Source of the DNA: Taxillus chinensis
Lineage: Eukaryota > Streptophyta > Magnoliopsida > Santalales > Loranthaceae
Assembly: GCA_023512835.1 (NCBI GenBank)
Contig: JAKCVP010000385.1
Location: 1-64,000, forward strand
DNA length: 64,000 bases
Direction: 5' to 3'
Shown here: piece by piece, positions 11,129 through 20,774 of the stretch
Numbering within the stretch: the stretch's first letter is position 1
How the letters are laid out: every line of letters begins with the position of its first letter
The notes under the pieces: generated by a model
Told to the model about the DNA's origin: nothing
What the model saw: the letters and a program-made list of their open reading frames with translations, nothing else
Databases searched by the model: none
Translations under genes and position numbers: made by a program

Positions 11129-11890
11129 ATGGAGGCGACCACGAGCAGACGCCTGCTGTGCGCAGCAGCCTTCGTCGCAAGCGCCTTGGCTGCACCAACA
11201 CAGACCTATGTCCATGTTCCCAGCAGCTGCGACTCGCAGTATCAATTTGGACAAGACGTCGTAGAACACACGGTCGCATATCCATACGACCAGGTCATGG
11301 CGGTAATGGGTGACTTTAAGAATCTCACATGGTCGGGCAATCCTCCGGTAAGCACGCCCTTGGATGCGCACCGCATTGCAGTCTGGCGCCATGATGCTGA
11401 AGATTTGCAGGACACGGTCACGCTGAATGGCACCAACAACACACCAGGCACTGCGCGATCGTACGCACTGCAAGGCGTGCCAACCACGGAGACGCTCATC
11501 ACCTACAGCCGGCCAGTCTTTGGCCCTTATACAGAGGTTCACAACACGGCACTCGTGGCTTTTGGTCCGGTGGAAGCGTACATTTTGTACGATGGCACAC
11601 ACGTCACGCCCATTTGCGGCGGACAAGCAGTCTTTATCAACATGACGGCAAACTTTTGCAGCAACCAGCCGGAGTTTGCCCAACAATTGCTGCACATGGT
11701 ACACCTTGCCGATGCCCAGAATGTCGGGACAATGCTCGGTGGTCGCAACTTTACCGACTGTGCAAGGTTGAGCGTGGACAATGCGTTTCGAGCAGCGGCA
11801 AAGGTCAGTACTGCTCTTGAATCCACTCTTGACGATATTGTGGGAGGTTTGAGCAATCTGGACGTCGAAATTGGAATTGGACGACGGTAG
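11129..11890 (+). CDS. Secreted protein A, possibly Bet v1/SRPBCC-like
   Basis: The best model has exons 11129-11347 and 11411-11890 and 232 residues. The 63-bp intron (GTAAGC...GATTTGCAG) is a multiple of three and has no stop, so the unspliced frame is also open and would add 21 residues. The intron is supported because paralogue B (12664-13562) has an intron at exactly the same place, between NPP and DTVTLNGTNN. A signal peptide is clear (basic start, LLCAAAFVASALA, then APTQ). The mature part has NLT, NMT and NFT glycosylation sequons. The order of features (helix-strand start YPYDQVMAVMGDFKNLTW, then GTAR, TETLITYSR, AYILYDG and a long C-terminal helix) resembles secreted SRPBCC/Bet v1-type ligand-binding proteins. 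That fold is inference; no function is claimed. Confidence 0.75.
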   Translation: MEATTSRRLLCAAAFVASALAAPTQTYVHVPSSCDSQYQFGQDVVEHTVAYPYDQVMAVMGDFKNLTWSGNPPVSTPLDAHRIAVWRHDAEDLQDTVTLNGTNNTPGTARSYALQGVPTTETLITYSRPVFGPYTEVHNTALVAFGPVEAYILYDGTHVTPICGGQAVFINMTANFCSNQPEFAQQLLHMVHLADAQNVGTMLGGRNFTDCARLSVDNAFRAAAKVSTALESTLDDIVGGLSNLDVEIGIGRR

Positions 11891-12663
11891 TGTCACGATC
11901 TACCAGCATGAGATGGACGACGACGGCGACGACGAGACGACATTTGTTTTCTTTCGCACAGACTATTCACCTGTACTACTACCACCACCACTACTACTTC
12001 TACACTATGCCTTTTCGCCTGGTATTTCAACGAGGAGCAATGTGAGATTAGACTCCTATTGAAGCTCCGCGACTCAGCGGCTCAAGGTTGCCGGACCGTG
12101 AAACCATTTGGGCTGACGCGGAAAGGGCCTGATTATCAGAATAACGCTTCGGTAGCGTGGATGAAGTTCCTGCTCGTCACGACGCACGTACTGTCCGTAT
12201 CTCACAGTGTGAATGTTGCAGCTGTCAGATGTCGTCCCTCTGTGCCGTCCACCAGCCCACACAGCCCCAAGCCCCCATCTCACCGACCAGACGCAGGTGG
12301 AATCAAGCTAACAAATGGTAGGCAATAGGATCCTTCTTCCCTCACGAGCAATGAGCAAGTAGAATATACACATGCTGGTTTTATCACGGCCAAGTGTCTG
12401 AAGTTTGTCCCCGCAGTTTGTTACTATATGTACACATGTACGTCTTGCATGCGCCATGGGCTGCATGCTTGTAATGACCCGCATCGCCCTGCGGCGGCGG
12501 GACCGTTGGCGACTCCCTTGCATCGGAGACTTTGTGCGTCTGACAGAGCGTCTCTGCGAGTCAGCAATCTTACAGCGGCGCAACGGGCGCCAGTGACAAT
12601 GGGGGTCGGGCACCAGAGTATTGGATGACAAACCACCTGCTTGTAATGTACCCATCTACGCTT
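11891..12663. other. Shared 3' region of the convergent secreted pair
   Basis: About 770 bp separate the stops of paralogues A and B. An ACT/CAC-rich low-complexity stretch lies at about 11970-12005. No gene was recognised. Confidence 0.45.
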
Positions 12664-12921
12664 TCACAGCTTCAGAAAGTCGGCGAGACAGCCCAGCTTC
12701 AACTTGAAACCCCCGAGCATTGTTTGAACGTTGGCTTCATCTTGCGTGTGCAGGTTGTGAAGCAGCAAGGCTGCCGTCGGCGGCGAATTGCTGCAAAAGA
12801 CTGCCGTGTAATTGAGCAGCTGTTTCGGCGTTAGCTGGCAGCATCCATTGCAGAGAGGCGCCGAGAGAGAGGGGAGAGAGGGGAGAGAGGGGAGAGAGGG
12901 GAGAGAGGGGAGAGAGGGGAG

Positions 12922-12961
<40 letters not shown>

Positions 12962-13562
12962 GGGGAAGCGTACAGTCTGCGCACCTCCACAAACGGGCGT
13001 TGCGGTGATGCCATCGTAGAGTATATAGGCGCTGACAGTGCCAAAGGTGACTGGCGCCGTGTTGTGCACTTCAACATAAGGGCCTGGGTATGCAGGCCTA
13101 GAGTACTTGAGAAGGGTCTCGACGGTGAAGACGCCCTGCAGGCTGTAGAAGCGCGCGGTGCCCGGGGTGTTGTTGGTGCCGTTCAAGGTGACGGTGTCCT
13201 GCGTGGACAGGGTTGTGGTCAGCACGCGAGAGATGTACATGGTACCTACGCAGGCAGAAAGGTAGGTAGGTAGGGAGAAAGAGGAGGTGTCTTCATACTG
13301 GAGGATTCCCAGACCACGTTAGGTCCTTGTAGTCGTCGATTACACCCACGACCTGATCGTAGGGATACGACACCCAGAAGAGACTCTCGTCGCGACCCGG
13401 CAGGAAGGTCGAGTTGCAGCTGGCAGGGACGTAGAAATACTGCTGGCCGCCGCTCGAAGTGGTGGGGACAGCTGGCGCAGCAGCAGAGGTGGTGGCAGCC
13501 GCCGCCGCTAGTATCGCGAAGCCCAGCTGGAGGTACAGGCAAGTCGAGTACAAGGACGCCAT
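12664..13562 (-). CDS. Secreted protein B, paralogue of A
   Basis: Minus-strand exons 13562-13299, 13198-12974 and 12819-12664 give 214 residues. Intron 1 (100 bp, GTATGA...GTGCTGACC...CGCAG) matches the intron position of paralogue A; intron 2 (154 bp, GTACGC...GAAACAG) has no counterpart in A and carries a GA-rich microsatellite. With these joins the two proteins align with almost no gaps: YPYDQV, LTWSGNPP, DTVTLNGTNNTPGTAR, AYILYDG, CGG and FCSN are shared. The signal peptide is clear (ILAAAAATTSAAA), with start ATG at 13562. The protein ends soon after MLGG, so it lacks most of the C-terminal extension of A. Genes A and B are convergent, consistent with inverted duplication. The function is unknown; an SRPBCC-like fold is inferred. 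Confidence 0.75.
12871..12957 (+). repeat. Microsatellite inside intron 2 of protein B
   Basis: Six head-to-tail copies of the 9-mer GGGGAGAGA (12871-12924) run into a (GA)n tract (12925-12957). On the gene strand this is a long CT-rich tract within the intron, upstream of the acceptor. Confidence 0.9.
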
Positions 13563-13885
13563 GGCTGGGAGGTGCAGAAGGACAATGCAAGCAGACACAT
13601 CAATCTTCCGAAGGCTTCTACTTATACACACATGCAGGCTGCGCATGGCCGCGGCAGCATGAGCATGGCTTCGAGAGGGCATGCAGTCAGGCGATGCGTT
13701 GCAGCTGGAGGCTTCGTCCACAGGCTAGAAGCAGCATGATCGAAGATGCTGAGACCGCTCGGAGAATTGATCTCGTCGTGGTCTGCGCCGTGGGCATGCT
13801 CAAGGACCGCGTATCTAACTGACTACCGTCTGTCGTAGTCGTCGTCGTTGTCGGGGACATGGACGCTGCCTGCATTAGGTAGCTA

Positions 13886-14028
13886 CCTACTTAGGTAGGT
13901 AGGTAGGTAGGTGGATAGGTGCGCTCCTGCTACAGCGACGACTACGAAGAGAAAGAGGCATCGCACCACTGATTGCACCACGCTTGTTTTATCAAGACTC
14001 GCTCGCTACCTACCTACCTACCTACCTT
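13886..14028. repeat. Inverted GGTA/TACC tetranucleotide tracts
   Basis: A (GGTA)n tract at about 13892-13912 faces a (TACC)n tract at about 14006-14028, so the two can pair with a loop of about 95 bases. A small palindrome TAGGTAGCTACCTA precedes the first tract. The region lies between the start of protein B (minus strand) and the end of the P450. Similar (GGTA)n tracts occur at 13260-13274 and 18459-18474. Confidence 0.7.
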
Positions 14029-14237
14029 AGGCACCTTAGCCCGTGCCGCCTACGGGCTGCTACACGGCTTTGCAGCCAGTCGGCACGCAGCCCGCATACC
14101 GCCTTGCGTCATCTGGCAGGAGCAGCGGGTAAAAGAATAATAGAGAGAACGCAGCCCGTGTAGCTAGCTACTCACGCTTCTCCATCTCCCTATGCAGGTA
14201 GCAGGCAAACAAGCACGCACGCTTGGCCTCGTTCCTG

Positions 14238-16034
14238 TCAGTAGTCAGACGGCAGCGTGGCCAGGTCCAGCTCCTCCTTGCGCCTCCGCACCATCATCTT
14301 TGCATCCGGGTTGGCCAGCATGTTGACCCCCTTCTCGATCCACCTGGCCATCTTGGGATCCTCAATCTTGACATCGTACTTCAGCAGAATGTGCACCAGC
14401 GCAATCTTCACCTCGTTGGCAGCAAAGAATCGCCCAGGACACGCGTGCTTGCCATGCGAGAATGCCGTATGGTCGGTGCTCGTGGACACGAGCAGCGACT
14501 TGTGCTCCAGCCCAGCCATCTTGCGTCGCTTCAGAAAACGGTACGCGTCAAACTTCTCGGGCTCGTCATAAAACTCCTCCGACCACATCCGATGCGACGA
14601 AATTCCCAGTCGCTCACCCTTCCTCACCGTCACCCCGTTGGGTAGCTCCACGTCTGCAATCGCACGGCGGTGCATCGTCGCCATGCCAATCGGCTTCTGC
14701 CGCTGCGTTTCCTTGAGGAAAGAGTCCTACTGTCTGTCAGCAACTCGATTGAAACCATGCCCGCTCCGCATAACTCACTAGCAAGCGCAGCTCAGTAAGC
14801 GCAACCTTCCTCCACCCATGCTTGGAGAGGACCTCAATCGCTTCTTGCCGCAAGGGCTCCACCATCTCAGGATGCGCGCACAGGTTTAGTGTTGCTTGTC
14901 CGACCAGGTCAGATGTCGTGTGGATCGCAGCCATTGACAAGCCTAGTTGGATGTTGATGTCGTTGTACGATCTACCCTTGGATGCTGCTCTGAACCACTC
15001 GATTGAATCATCTGGAACATTAGCCTTTCGCCCTTCACGCTCAGCCGCCTCTACCTCTTTTCTGCGTTCCGCCAAAATAGGTCTTAAAATCCTCGCACCA
15101 GCTCTACGATCGCGTCTGATCTTGCGGCAGAGCGGTAAAAGTCTCTCCGCTGGCCATCGGAAAGGCACGGGAATCAGTTTACAGATGGCTGCACCAATAA
15201 AGTTATCGACCGTGTACTCAATTGAGATTCTCAACCACTCCTCGTTGTCTGCAAGCTCCGGCCCGTTGAAAATACGAGCCGACAGACGGCTTACCCAGTC
15301 CAGAACGTCTTTACGCGCGTCGCGCTCATGCCATTCCGTGGAGTCGCCCCATGTGGTCTTCAAACATCTCGTCATCTGCTCAGAGAGCGCTTTTGTGAAT
15401 TTGGCTGCCATCGATTAGAACTCAAGGCGCGTCGCAACAAGCCGGATCAATACTCACGTAGACTACGAGTGAGGCCCTTCATGACAGCTTCTTCAAAAAG
15501 ACCTTCGGGTGGAGAGCGGAAGTTTTGGAAAGTCTCGTAATTCGACAAATTTTGCTACAACTTTCAGCCGCCGGCCATACTGCCATCATTTTTCATGCTG
15601 ATCACTTACTTGCTCAGTAAAAGCATTGAAGCTGAGATTATGTTCCCGGTTGACGGCGTCAATATAGTCAGGTGGTAGCATGATCAATGGCCCAAGATCA
15701 GTCACCAATTGAAACGGACGATTTGCGTACTGCATTAGCCGGGTCAGTCAGACTATCTGGCTGCAATCGAGTGCGTGGCGCGTTTGACTAATACCTGTTT
15801 AACTCCTTTGCTGATGAGGCTCCGGGCGTTATCAAGAAAGTCAAGCTTGGCGGGGATATATGTCCAGTCCCTTCCATTGTAGTTGACGAATGGGTATTTG
15901 GATTTGCTCTGCGACAATTTAAGCACTAGAACTAATGTTGCGACGACGACGCCCACAAAGGGCCATATTGCCTCTCTGGTTACGCGGGAAGGCAGCTCGT
16001 CGACGAGACTGACGAAAAGCTGCTTCGTGCTCAT
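14238..16034 (-). CDS. Microsomal cytochrome P450 monooxygenase
   Basis: Five exons on the minus strand, 16034-15795, 15729-15610, 15554-15458, 15404-14779 and 14726-14238, with introns of 65, 55, 53 and 52 bp, give 523 residues, a normal P450 length. The start is the ATG at 16034; the open frame above it lacks another ATG. One N-terminal membrane anchor (WPFVGVVVATLVLVLKL) points to the ER. P450 landmarks are present: I-helix segment AAIHTTSDL, ExxR as E367-R370 (ETQR), a PEKFDAYRF segment, and the haem loop FSHGKHACPG with C457 as axial ligand. The sequence style (NYNGRDW, LSFNAFTEQ, HTTSDL) resembles fungal P450s of the CYP503/ent-kaurene-oxidase type, but the substrate is unknown. No terpene cyclase, PKS or NRPS lies nearby. 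Confidence 0.88.
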
Positions 16035-16701
16035 GCCGGCTGGGGTGCGCGTGACAAAGGGCACAACAGGCAATAGAGACGTGCGCTTCTGGGCCACACA
16101 AGCGACCAGCGGGATGTGAGGAACAAAGTGCGGCTCGCCAAGTTGCTCTGAACGCGCGGAAATGAGACAGGTTATGTATGGACGCAGCGTGGTCCGGGCA
16201 GCCAGCGAGTTATGCAGTAGCGGACAGCCGGAATGAACAGTAAAGCTTCGAGCGAACGAGCGCCGCCTTGGTCATCCAGTAAGCTGCATGGGCTGAGCAT
16301 AGCCATAAAGGACTGGCTGGTTCACACCAGATGCGACGCTTTAAGGTGCATTCAATGGGCTACAGAGGTGCACTATTGAGGTTGATGGCTCAGTGACTGC
16401 CATATGCGGTATAGTTCTCGAGAGGACTGGCGCCCGACGGAACTTCAGCTATAGCCAAAGCCGTAAGGATGATCGAGGCGGCCGGTCACCAATGCACTTG
16501 GAGTGAAACAGTTTTGGCAAAATCTTGTCCGGTTGATGCTCGAGTGCTGGTTATGCCGTATCCGTCAACGGGGCTGTTCATAAGCGATGTCGTGAACTAC
16601 ACCCCATGTGGCTGAAAGTCTTGATGTCCAGAACCATAGAAGAGCCTCTTTCCACTTCTCGTGGTCAGACACACGGACAGTGCGTCGACTGAGTCCTGCG
16701 C
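16035..16701. promoter_or_regulatory. P450 upstream region
   Basis: About 670 bp lie between the P450 start and the stop codon of the next minus-strand gene. It should hold the P450 promoter. No specific site, RNA or repeat was recognised. Confidence 0.4.
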
Positions 16702-18021
16702 CTATCCCTCGTAGGTGCTCAAGAGTTTGTACTGCTGTAGGGGCCATGCCATGTAGGGTTGATAACGCTCGCCGAGCTCAGCTGCCACTTCGCGCACAAT
16801 CTCCCGCCCAAGACCTTGCTCCCACCACGCATTGGGCCAATCTTGCAGAGAGACAGCCCAATATGCTGCAATGAGCAGTGCTTCGGGCTTCCGCAGTTGC
16901 ATCATTTCGGCAAAGCTGGATACATCTCGACCCACGAGCCACCCTAGCCGGTGACCAACGTCGTTCTCTTTGCTTGCCGTAGTGGCGAGTACGTTGCGGA
17001 GGCCGTGCAGGGCTCGGTTGAACAAGTCAATCTCATATCGTGGAAGTGAACCTTTCTCGATTAACTTTGCGAGGAAGGAAAGAGCTTGCGCCGTGTCTGC
17101 GTGAAGGACGGCAGTTTGATCAACCAGCGGATAGTTCAACAAAGCCTTTAGCTCTGACTGTGCAATCAGGTCCCAGTTAGACTGCATGAATGCACCAATG
17201 CCTGCTTGCAGCTTGAAAATATCAAAGGACTTTGAGAGGGCCCAGCGCGACGCTGGGCTCGGGTCTCTTTCCGGATTTTGACGATCTGCAAATGTGAACA
17301 TCAACACCAGAATTCCCGCAATGGCCACGGCGGTGCAATCCTCTATGGATTGCGCCGTATTCATGCCTCTCGAGTAGGAGTGCAGCGCCTGGCTCTGATA
17401 TTCCAGGACAAGCTTCTGTAGAGCTGCTGCTTCGGGAGTCGAGTTTGATCGACGCTGCATGAGGGTGGTCAATCTGTGATTCCCTGACATTGCGAGTATG
17501 CAGTCCATCAGGTAGTGCCGTTCTCTCGCTAGCGATGGGCCTACTTGCTGATAAATGTGTAGGAGTACGGCGTCGCCCTGGCCTAGAGTAACGGCGGTAA
17601 CATTTACGAAGTGCTGGAAGAGCTCCTCATCCAATGGCGACGCTGAAGGTCTAGTGCCGTATTGAGTGGGGCGGGGTTGTGAGTGCGAAAGGGCGGGGGT
17701 AGTAACAGGGGTGGCAACGGGGCTGGGTACATTCTGAGGAGTCGATTGAGTGCTCGAAGAAGTGTCAATGAGTGAGCGATTTTGTCTCTGCTGAGGTTGA
17801 GGCACAAAAGTCTTCCAAACCAGGTTGCGGCTGGAGTTCAAAACCTCGGCCATGGTGGACGGCATGCGCCAGTTGGGGTCGTAGTCGGCAGCAAGGCTGC
17901 AGGGCCTGTCATTTCTCTGACATCTCCGACAGATGGGTAGGGTCTGGTCGCATTTGACGTGCTTCTGGCGACATTGGAGACAGCCATTGTGAGAGCGCGA
18001 TCTACTGGTACGGGAAGGCAT
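16702..18021 (-). CDS. Zn2Cys6 transcription factor
   Basis: One intronless frame of 439 residues. The start is the ATG at 18021 (MPSRTSRSR); the preceding TTG and CAC codons are not a start. The binuclear zinc cluster has C14, C17, C24, C31, C34 and C41 (CX2CX6CX6CX2CX6C), preceded by a basic SRSRSHNG segment. A Ser/Pro/Thr/Gln-rich linker follows (about 75-125), then a helical regulatory region (about 130-439) of the kind found in sterol-uptake-control-like and related fungal regulators. It acts in the nucleus and would bind CGG-type half sites. It lies just upstream of the P450 on the same strand and is divergent from CRT10, but nothing in the sequence shows that it controls either. Confidence 0.9.
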   Translation of the reverse strand: MPSRTSRSRSHNGCLQCRQKHVKCDQTLPICRRCQRNDRPCSLAADYDPNWRMPSTMAEVLNSSRNLVWKTFVPQPQQRQNRSLIDTSSSTQSTPQNVPSPVATPVTTPALSHSQPRPTQYGTRPSASPLDEELFQHFVNVTAVTLGQGDAVLLHIYQQVGPSLARERHYLMDCILAMSGNHRLTTLMQRRSNSTPEAAALQKLVLEYQSQALHSYSRGMNTAQSIEDCTAVAIAGILVLMFTFADRQNPERDPSPASRWALSKSFDIFKLQAGIGAFMQSNWDLIAQSELKALLNYPLVDQTAVLHADTAQALSFLAKLIEKGSLPRYEIDLFNRALHGLRNVLATTASKENDVGHRLGWLVGRDVSSFAEMMQLRKPEALLIAAYWAVSLQDWPNAWWEQGLGREIVREVAAELGERYQPYMAWPLQQYKLLSTYEG

Positions 18022-18686
18022 CTTGTGCAATCAGTCCATGCTGGAAGTTGTTGGCGACTGTGCAGCTCGGAGAGGAAGTCGTAACGAGGCTCGCCATTGT
18101 GCATGAGTCGTCTGGGCTGAAGCCGAGGGAAGATTCCGTGCAAGTGGATATACGGCGTGGATTTAATGCACCGGCCGAGACGTGTTCCTGCCAAGAGGCG
18201 GGCGGTGTGTTGCTGACCTAAGGAAGGGTCAGCAGGTTGCCGGTTACTGCATGTACAAATCGCCACGCCTCACCTGGGCTGCTTCCTTGCCATGCAACGA
18301 CGAATATCACCTTGCCTCGCAGGCGGTGCGGCGGGGTAAGACGGTCGTTTTCGCATTGTTGACTGACGGGGACGCATGGCAGGCGGTCGGACTCGGATAA
18401 TTGTAATCCCGCGACGTCCCCAAACACCACGTCACCGCACAAACGGATTGTCTGCGTGGGTAGGTAGGTAGGTAGTCAGCTTGTTGACCTTAGGTAGGAG
18501 GTAGGCAGGCGCGTGTCAGCGTACCTGCTCGCCCTGGGTCCCCAATTGCACCTGCCCAAGAACGACTCAGCCGCCGTCCACGACTACCCCAAGCTGCCGC
18601 AGGAGCTTCCAGTCGAGCCAAATGCACCCACTTCCAGCATCGACAGCGCGCGTACACGTCGCATCTGACGGCTGACATCAGACGCC
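18022..18686. promoter_or_regulatory. Divergent promoter region, Zn2Cys6 gene / CRT10
   Basis: About 660 bp between divergent start codons. A (GGTA)n tract at 18459-18474 and a nearby TTAGGTAGGAGGTAGG lie on the CRT10 side. No confident binding site can be named. Confidence 0.5.
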
Positions 18687-20774
18687 ATGCCGCCAAGTGC
18701 TCGCAACAGATCAAGAATCCTGCATGCCACTTCCCTCATTCCGCTCGTTCCCACTGGATATGAATCCAGATCTGCCAGGGTCAGCTCTCCTTGCGTCCGC
18801 TGCCGTCTAGCAACAGCTAACTCAAGCCAGCTGCCCTTGGACAGCAACACAGGCCAAGCCGTTGACTTGGGCGCGGCGGATTTCAATGAAGCTCGAAACA
18901 ACCTCCTCGCCCTCTCGCAGCGATGCAACCTAGCTTTTCTTGCCATCAGGGATCGAATCGATATCTACAGACCCAGCTACCCGAATCAGGCCCTTGGTCG
19001 CGTCCCCGCTGCCCGTCTTGATCTGTGCCAAGGCCCGTGGCTGCCGCGTTCAAGCCTCATAGACAGTCTTCAGCCGTTTGCAATCAACCAGATCCTCGTT
19101 GGTCAACTGGGCGACGATGAGATACTGGTAGCTGTTAGAGACAGCGGCGATGTTGTAGCCTACGACGTCGGCCTACTGGACCGCTCAATCACAGAAAGCA
19201 CTCGTGCTAGCCAGGCCACGAGTTCCTCTGGCAGCGGAGTAGATAGCCATGTGCTCTCGATGTGTACCTCACCCTTTTTCCATCACCGCGTGGGCTTGGG
19301 CACTTGGGGCATCGCAATACACCAAGAGGCCCGTATGATTGCCGTGTCAAGCAATAGTCACACCATCACTGTCTTCGCCTTTGCCTTACAGTCAGCCCAT
19401 GGTGAAGCCTCAGGCGAAGGACATGATATGGATCCCGCGCCTACAGGCTTGCCAAGTCTGTCTTACACCTCTGTTGGAGACGGCGCAGCGGATGGGGACA
19501 GAGACCAAGGCTGGCTCCTCTACGACGGCAGCCCTCATCACAGGCGCGAATGCTTCGTCCACCGGACGCAAAATTTCAAAATTGTATTGCAAGGATATGC
19601 AAGCAATATTCCGAGCATAGCCTTTTGCAACACGGGAGATGATCCACGTGGAATGTACCTCGCAACCACAGGCATTAACGCAACGTCCTATGTGTGGTCA
19701 CTTGAGTCAAAGAAGGCTGTGCAGGTTCTCGAGTCTGCGTATGACACCTTTACGCCACGGCTCTATCACGAGTTTTTCCCTGGCTGGGGTATCTTTTGGG
19801 TCAGTCAAGACTCTTTTCTCGCCACGCAAGTGCCGTTGAAAGCATTTGGTGTTGAGAGTGTGGCACGATGGTCTGATAAGTCCCGGGCCATGACCGTTCT
19901 GGCTCATAGAACAAGAGGGTTGGCACCGTCGAATCGTACTTGGCGTATTGGGCCATCGGCATCTCAGCTCAGCGAGGACGAGGGCGGGGTGGGTTCTGGC
20001 GAGGCCTTTGATGCTCTCTCAGACCAGGCACAGGCTACTGAAAATTTGTCCAGTTTCCAAATAGATGAGGTCGCTGGGCATGAAGAACTACGCCAGATTC
20101 CAGACGGACCTCCGCAAGAGCTTGAGGACCTTCCCGATATCTTCACACGGGGCCCTGTGGATTTTGTGGAAGCTTGGCCTATGGCAAGCGTGCGCGGGTA
20201 CCGGCAGCCGCCCTCTGAAGACGGCAGCACGTCTGAAAACTCGGAGACACACCTTCCCAAGTGTCCGCTGGTCCTTCTGAGCGATGAATCCGTCCATCTG
20301 ATCCAAGACGGACGATTTGACGGCATGAACAGGTTGGCGCCTGTTCTCAGTATCCGCGATCCTCTGAGACAGGCCATTGAGGACTTCGAGGCTGCCATGC
20401 ATCTCGAGCGGCTTGATCGGATGAACCTCTACGCACACGTTCCTGAGCTTGGTATCGTCATCACTGGTTCGGGCAAGGGCCGTGCTGCTGTCTTTACACT
20501 TCATCGACTGGAGCAACACCCGATGGATCCGAGAAGCAGTAGGTCATACTACACGATGCGCTTGGATATGACGCTTCCGACCAAGGAGCAAGAAGACCGA
20601 GGCCAGCGCCCCGTTTCCTGGCTTGTTGGTATTGCTGTCAGCCCATTGCAGGGCCATTTCGAGAACACTGCCCTTCGCAGATGGAGGCTGATACTCATGT
20701 ACAGGAATCTCACAACCTTGAGCTATGAAATTGGGCATATGGACGGCATTGATGCCGGATTTGGAGCCCCGTGA
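18687..20774 (+). CDS. CRT10: Crt10-like regulator of ribonucleotide reductase genes
   Basis: A single intronless frame of 695 residues starting CGCCATGCCG. The middle of the protein carries features of the fungal Crt10 family: an INQILVGQLGDDEILVAVRD segment, a following S-x-WG-like motif (GLGTWGIAIHQEARMIAVSSN, about residues 211-231) and WD40-like blades (IPSIAFCNTGDD, GMYLATTGINATSYVW). The C-terminal part has HVPELGIVITGSGKGRAAVF and WLVGIAVSP, typical of the family end. In yeast, loss of Crt10 raises RNR gene expression. A charged, low-complexity insert (about 430-470) is probably disordered. No signal or membrane segments. Assignment rests on remembered family signatures; the role is taken from yeast. 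Confidence 0.8.
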   Translation: MPPSARNRSRILHATSLIPLVPTGYESRSARVSSPCVRCRLATANSSQLPLDSNTGQAVDLGAADFNEARNNLLALSQRCNLAFLAIRDRIDIYRPSYPNQALGRVPAARLDLCQGPWLPRSSLIDSLQPFAINQILVGQLGDDEILVAVRDSGDVVAYDVGLLDRSITESTRASQATSSSGSGVDSHVLSMCTSPFFHHRVGLGTWGIAIHQEARMIAVSSNSHTITVFAFALQSAHGEASGEGHDMDPAPTGLPSLSYTSVGDGAADGDRDQGWLLYDGSPHHRRECFVHRTQNFKIVLQGYASNIPSIAFCNTGDDPRGMYLATTGINATSYVWSLESKKAVQVLESAYDTFTPRLYHEFFPGWGIFWVSQDSFLATQVPLKAFGVESVARWSDKSRAMTVLAHRTRGLAPSNRTWRIGPSASQLSEDEGGVGSGEAFDALSDQAQATENLSSFQIDEVAGHEELRQIPDGPPQELEDLPDIFTRGPVDFVEAWPMASVRGYRQPPSEDGSTSENSETHLPKCPLVLLSDESVHLIQDGRFDGMNRLAPVLSIRDPLRQAIEDFEAAMHLERLDRMNLYAHVPELGIVITGSGKGRAAVFTLHRLEQHPMDPRSSRSYYTMRLDMTLPTKEQEDRGQRPVSWLVGIAVSPLQGHFENTALRRWRLILMYRNLTTLSYEIGHMDGIDAGFGAP

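Noticed and set aside
11018..11896. 292-codon open frame antisense to secreted protein A
   Set aside because: It mirrors a gene with a clear signal peptide and a paralogue, has no homology-like motifs of its own, and is best seen as a shadow of GC-rich coding sequence.
12871..12957. CRISPR-like repeat array
   Set aside because: The units are contiguous 9-mers with no spacers, and the genome is eukaryotic.
12860..12960. A protein with LSP tripeptide repeats on the minus strand
   Set aside because: The repeat is translated microsatellite inside intron 2 of protein B; splicing it out gives a gapless alignment with paralogue A.
16035..16097. N-terminal extension of the P450 to 16097
   Set aside because: The frame is open but the first codon would be GTG; the ATG at 16034 gives normal length and anchor position.
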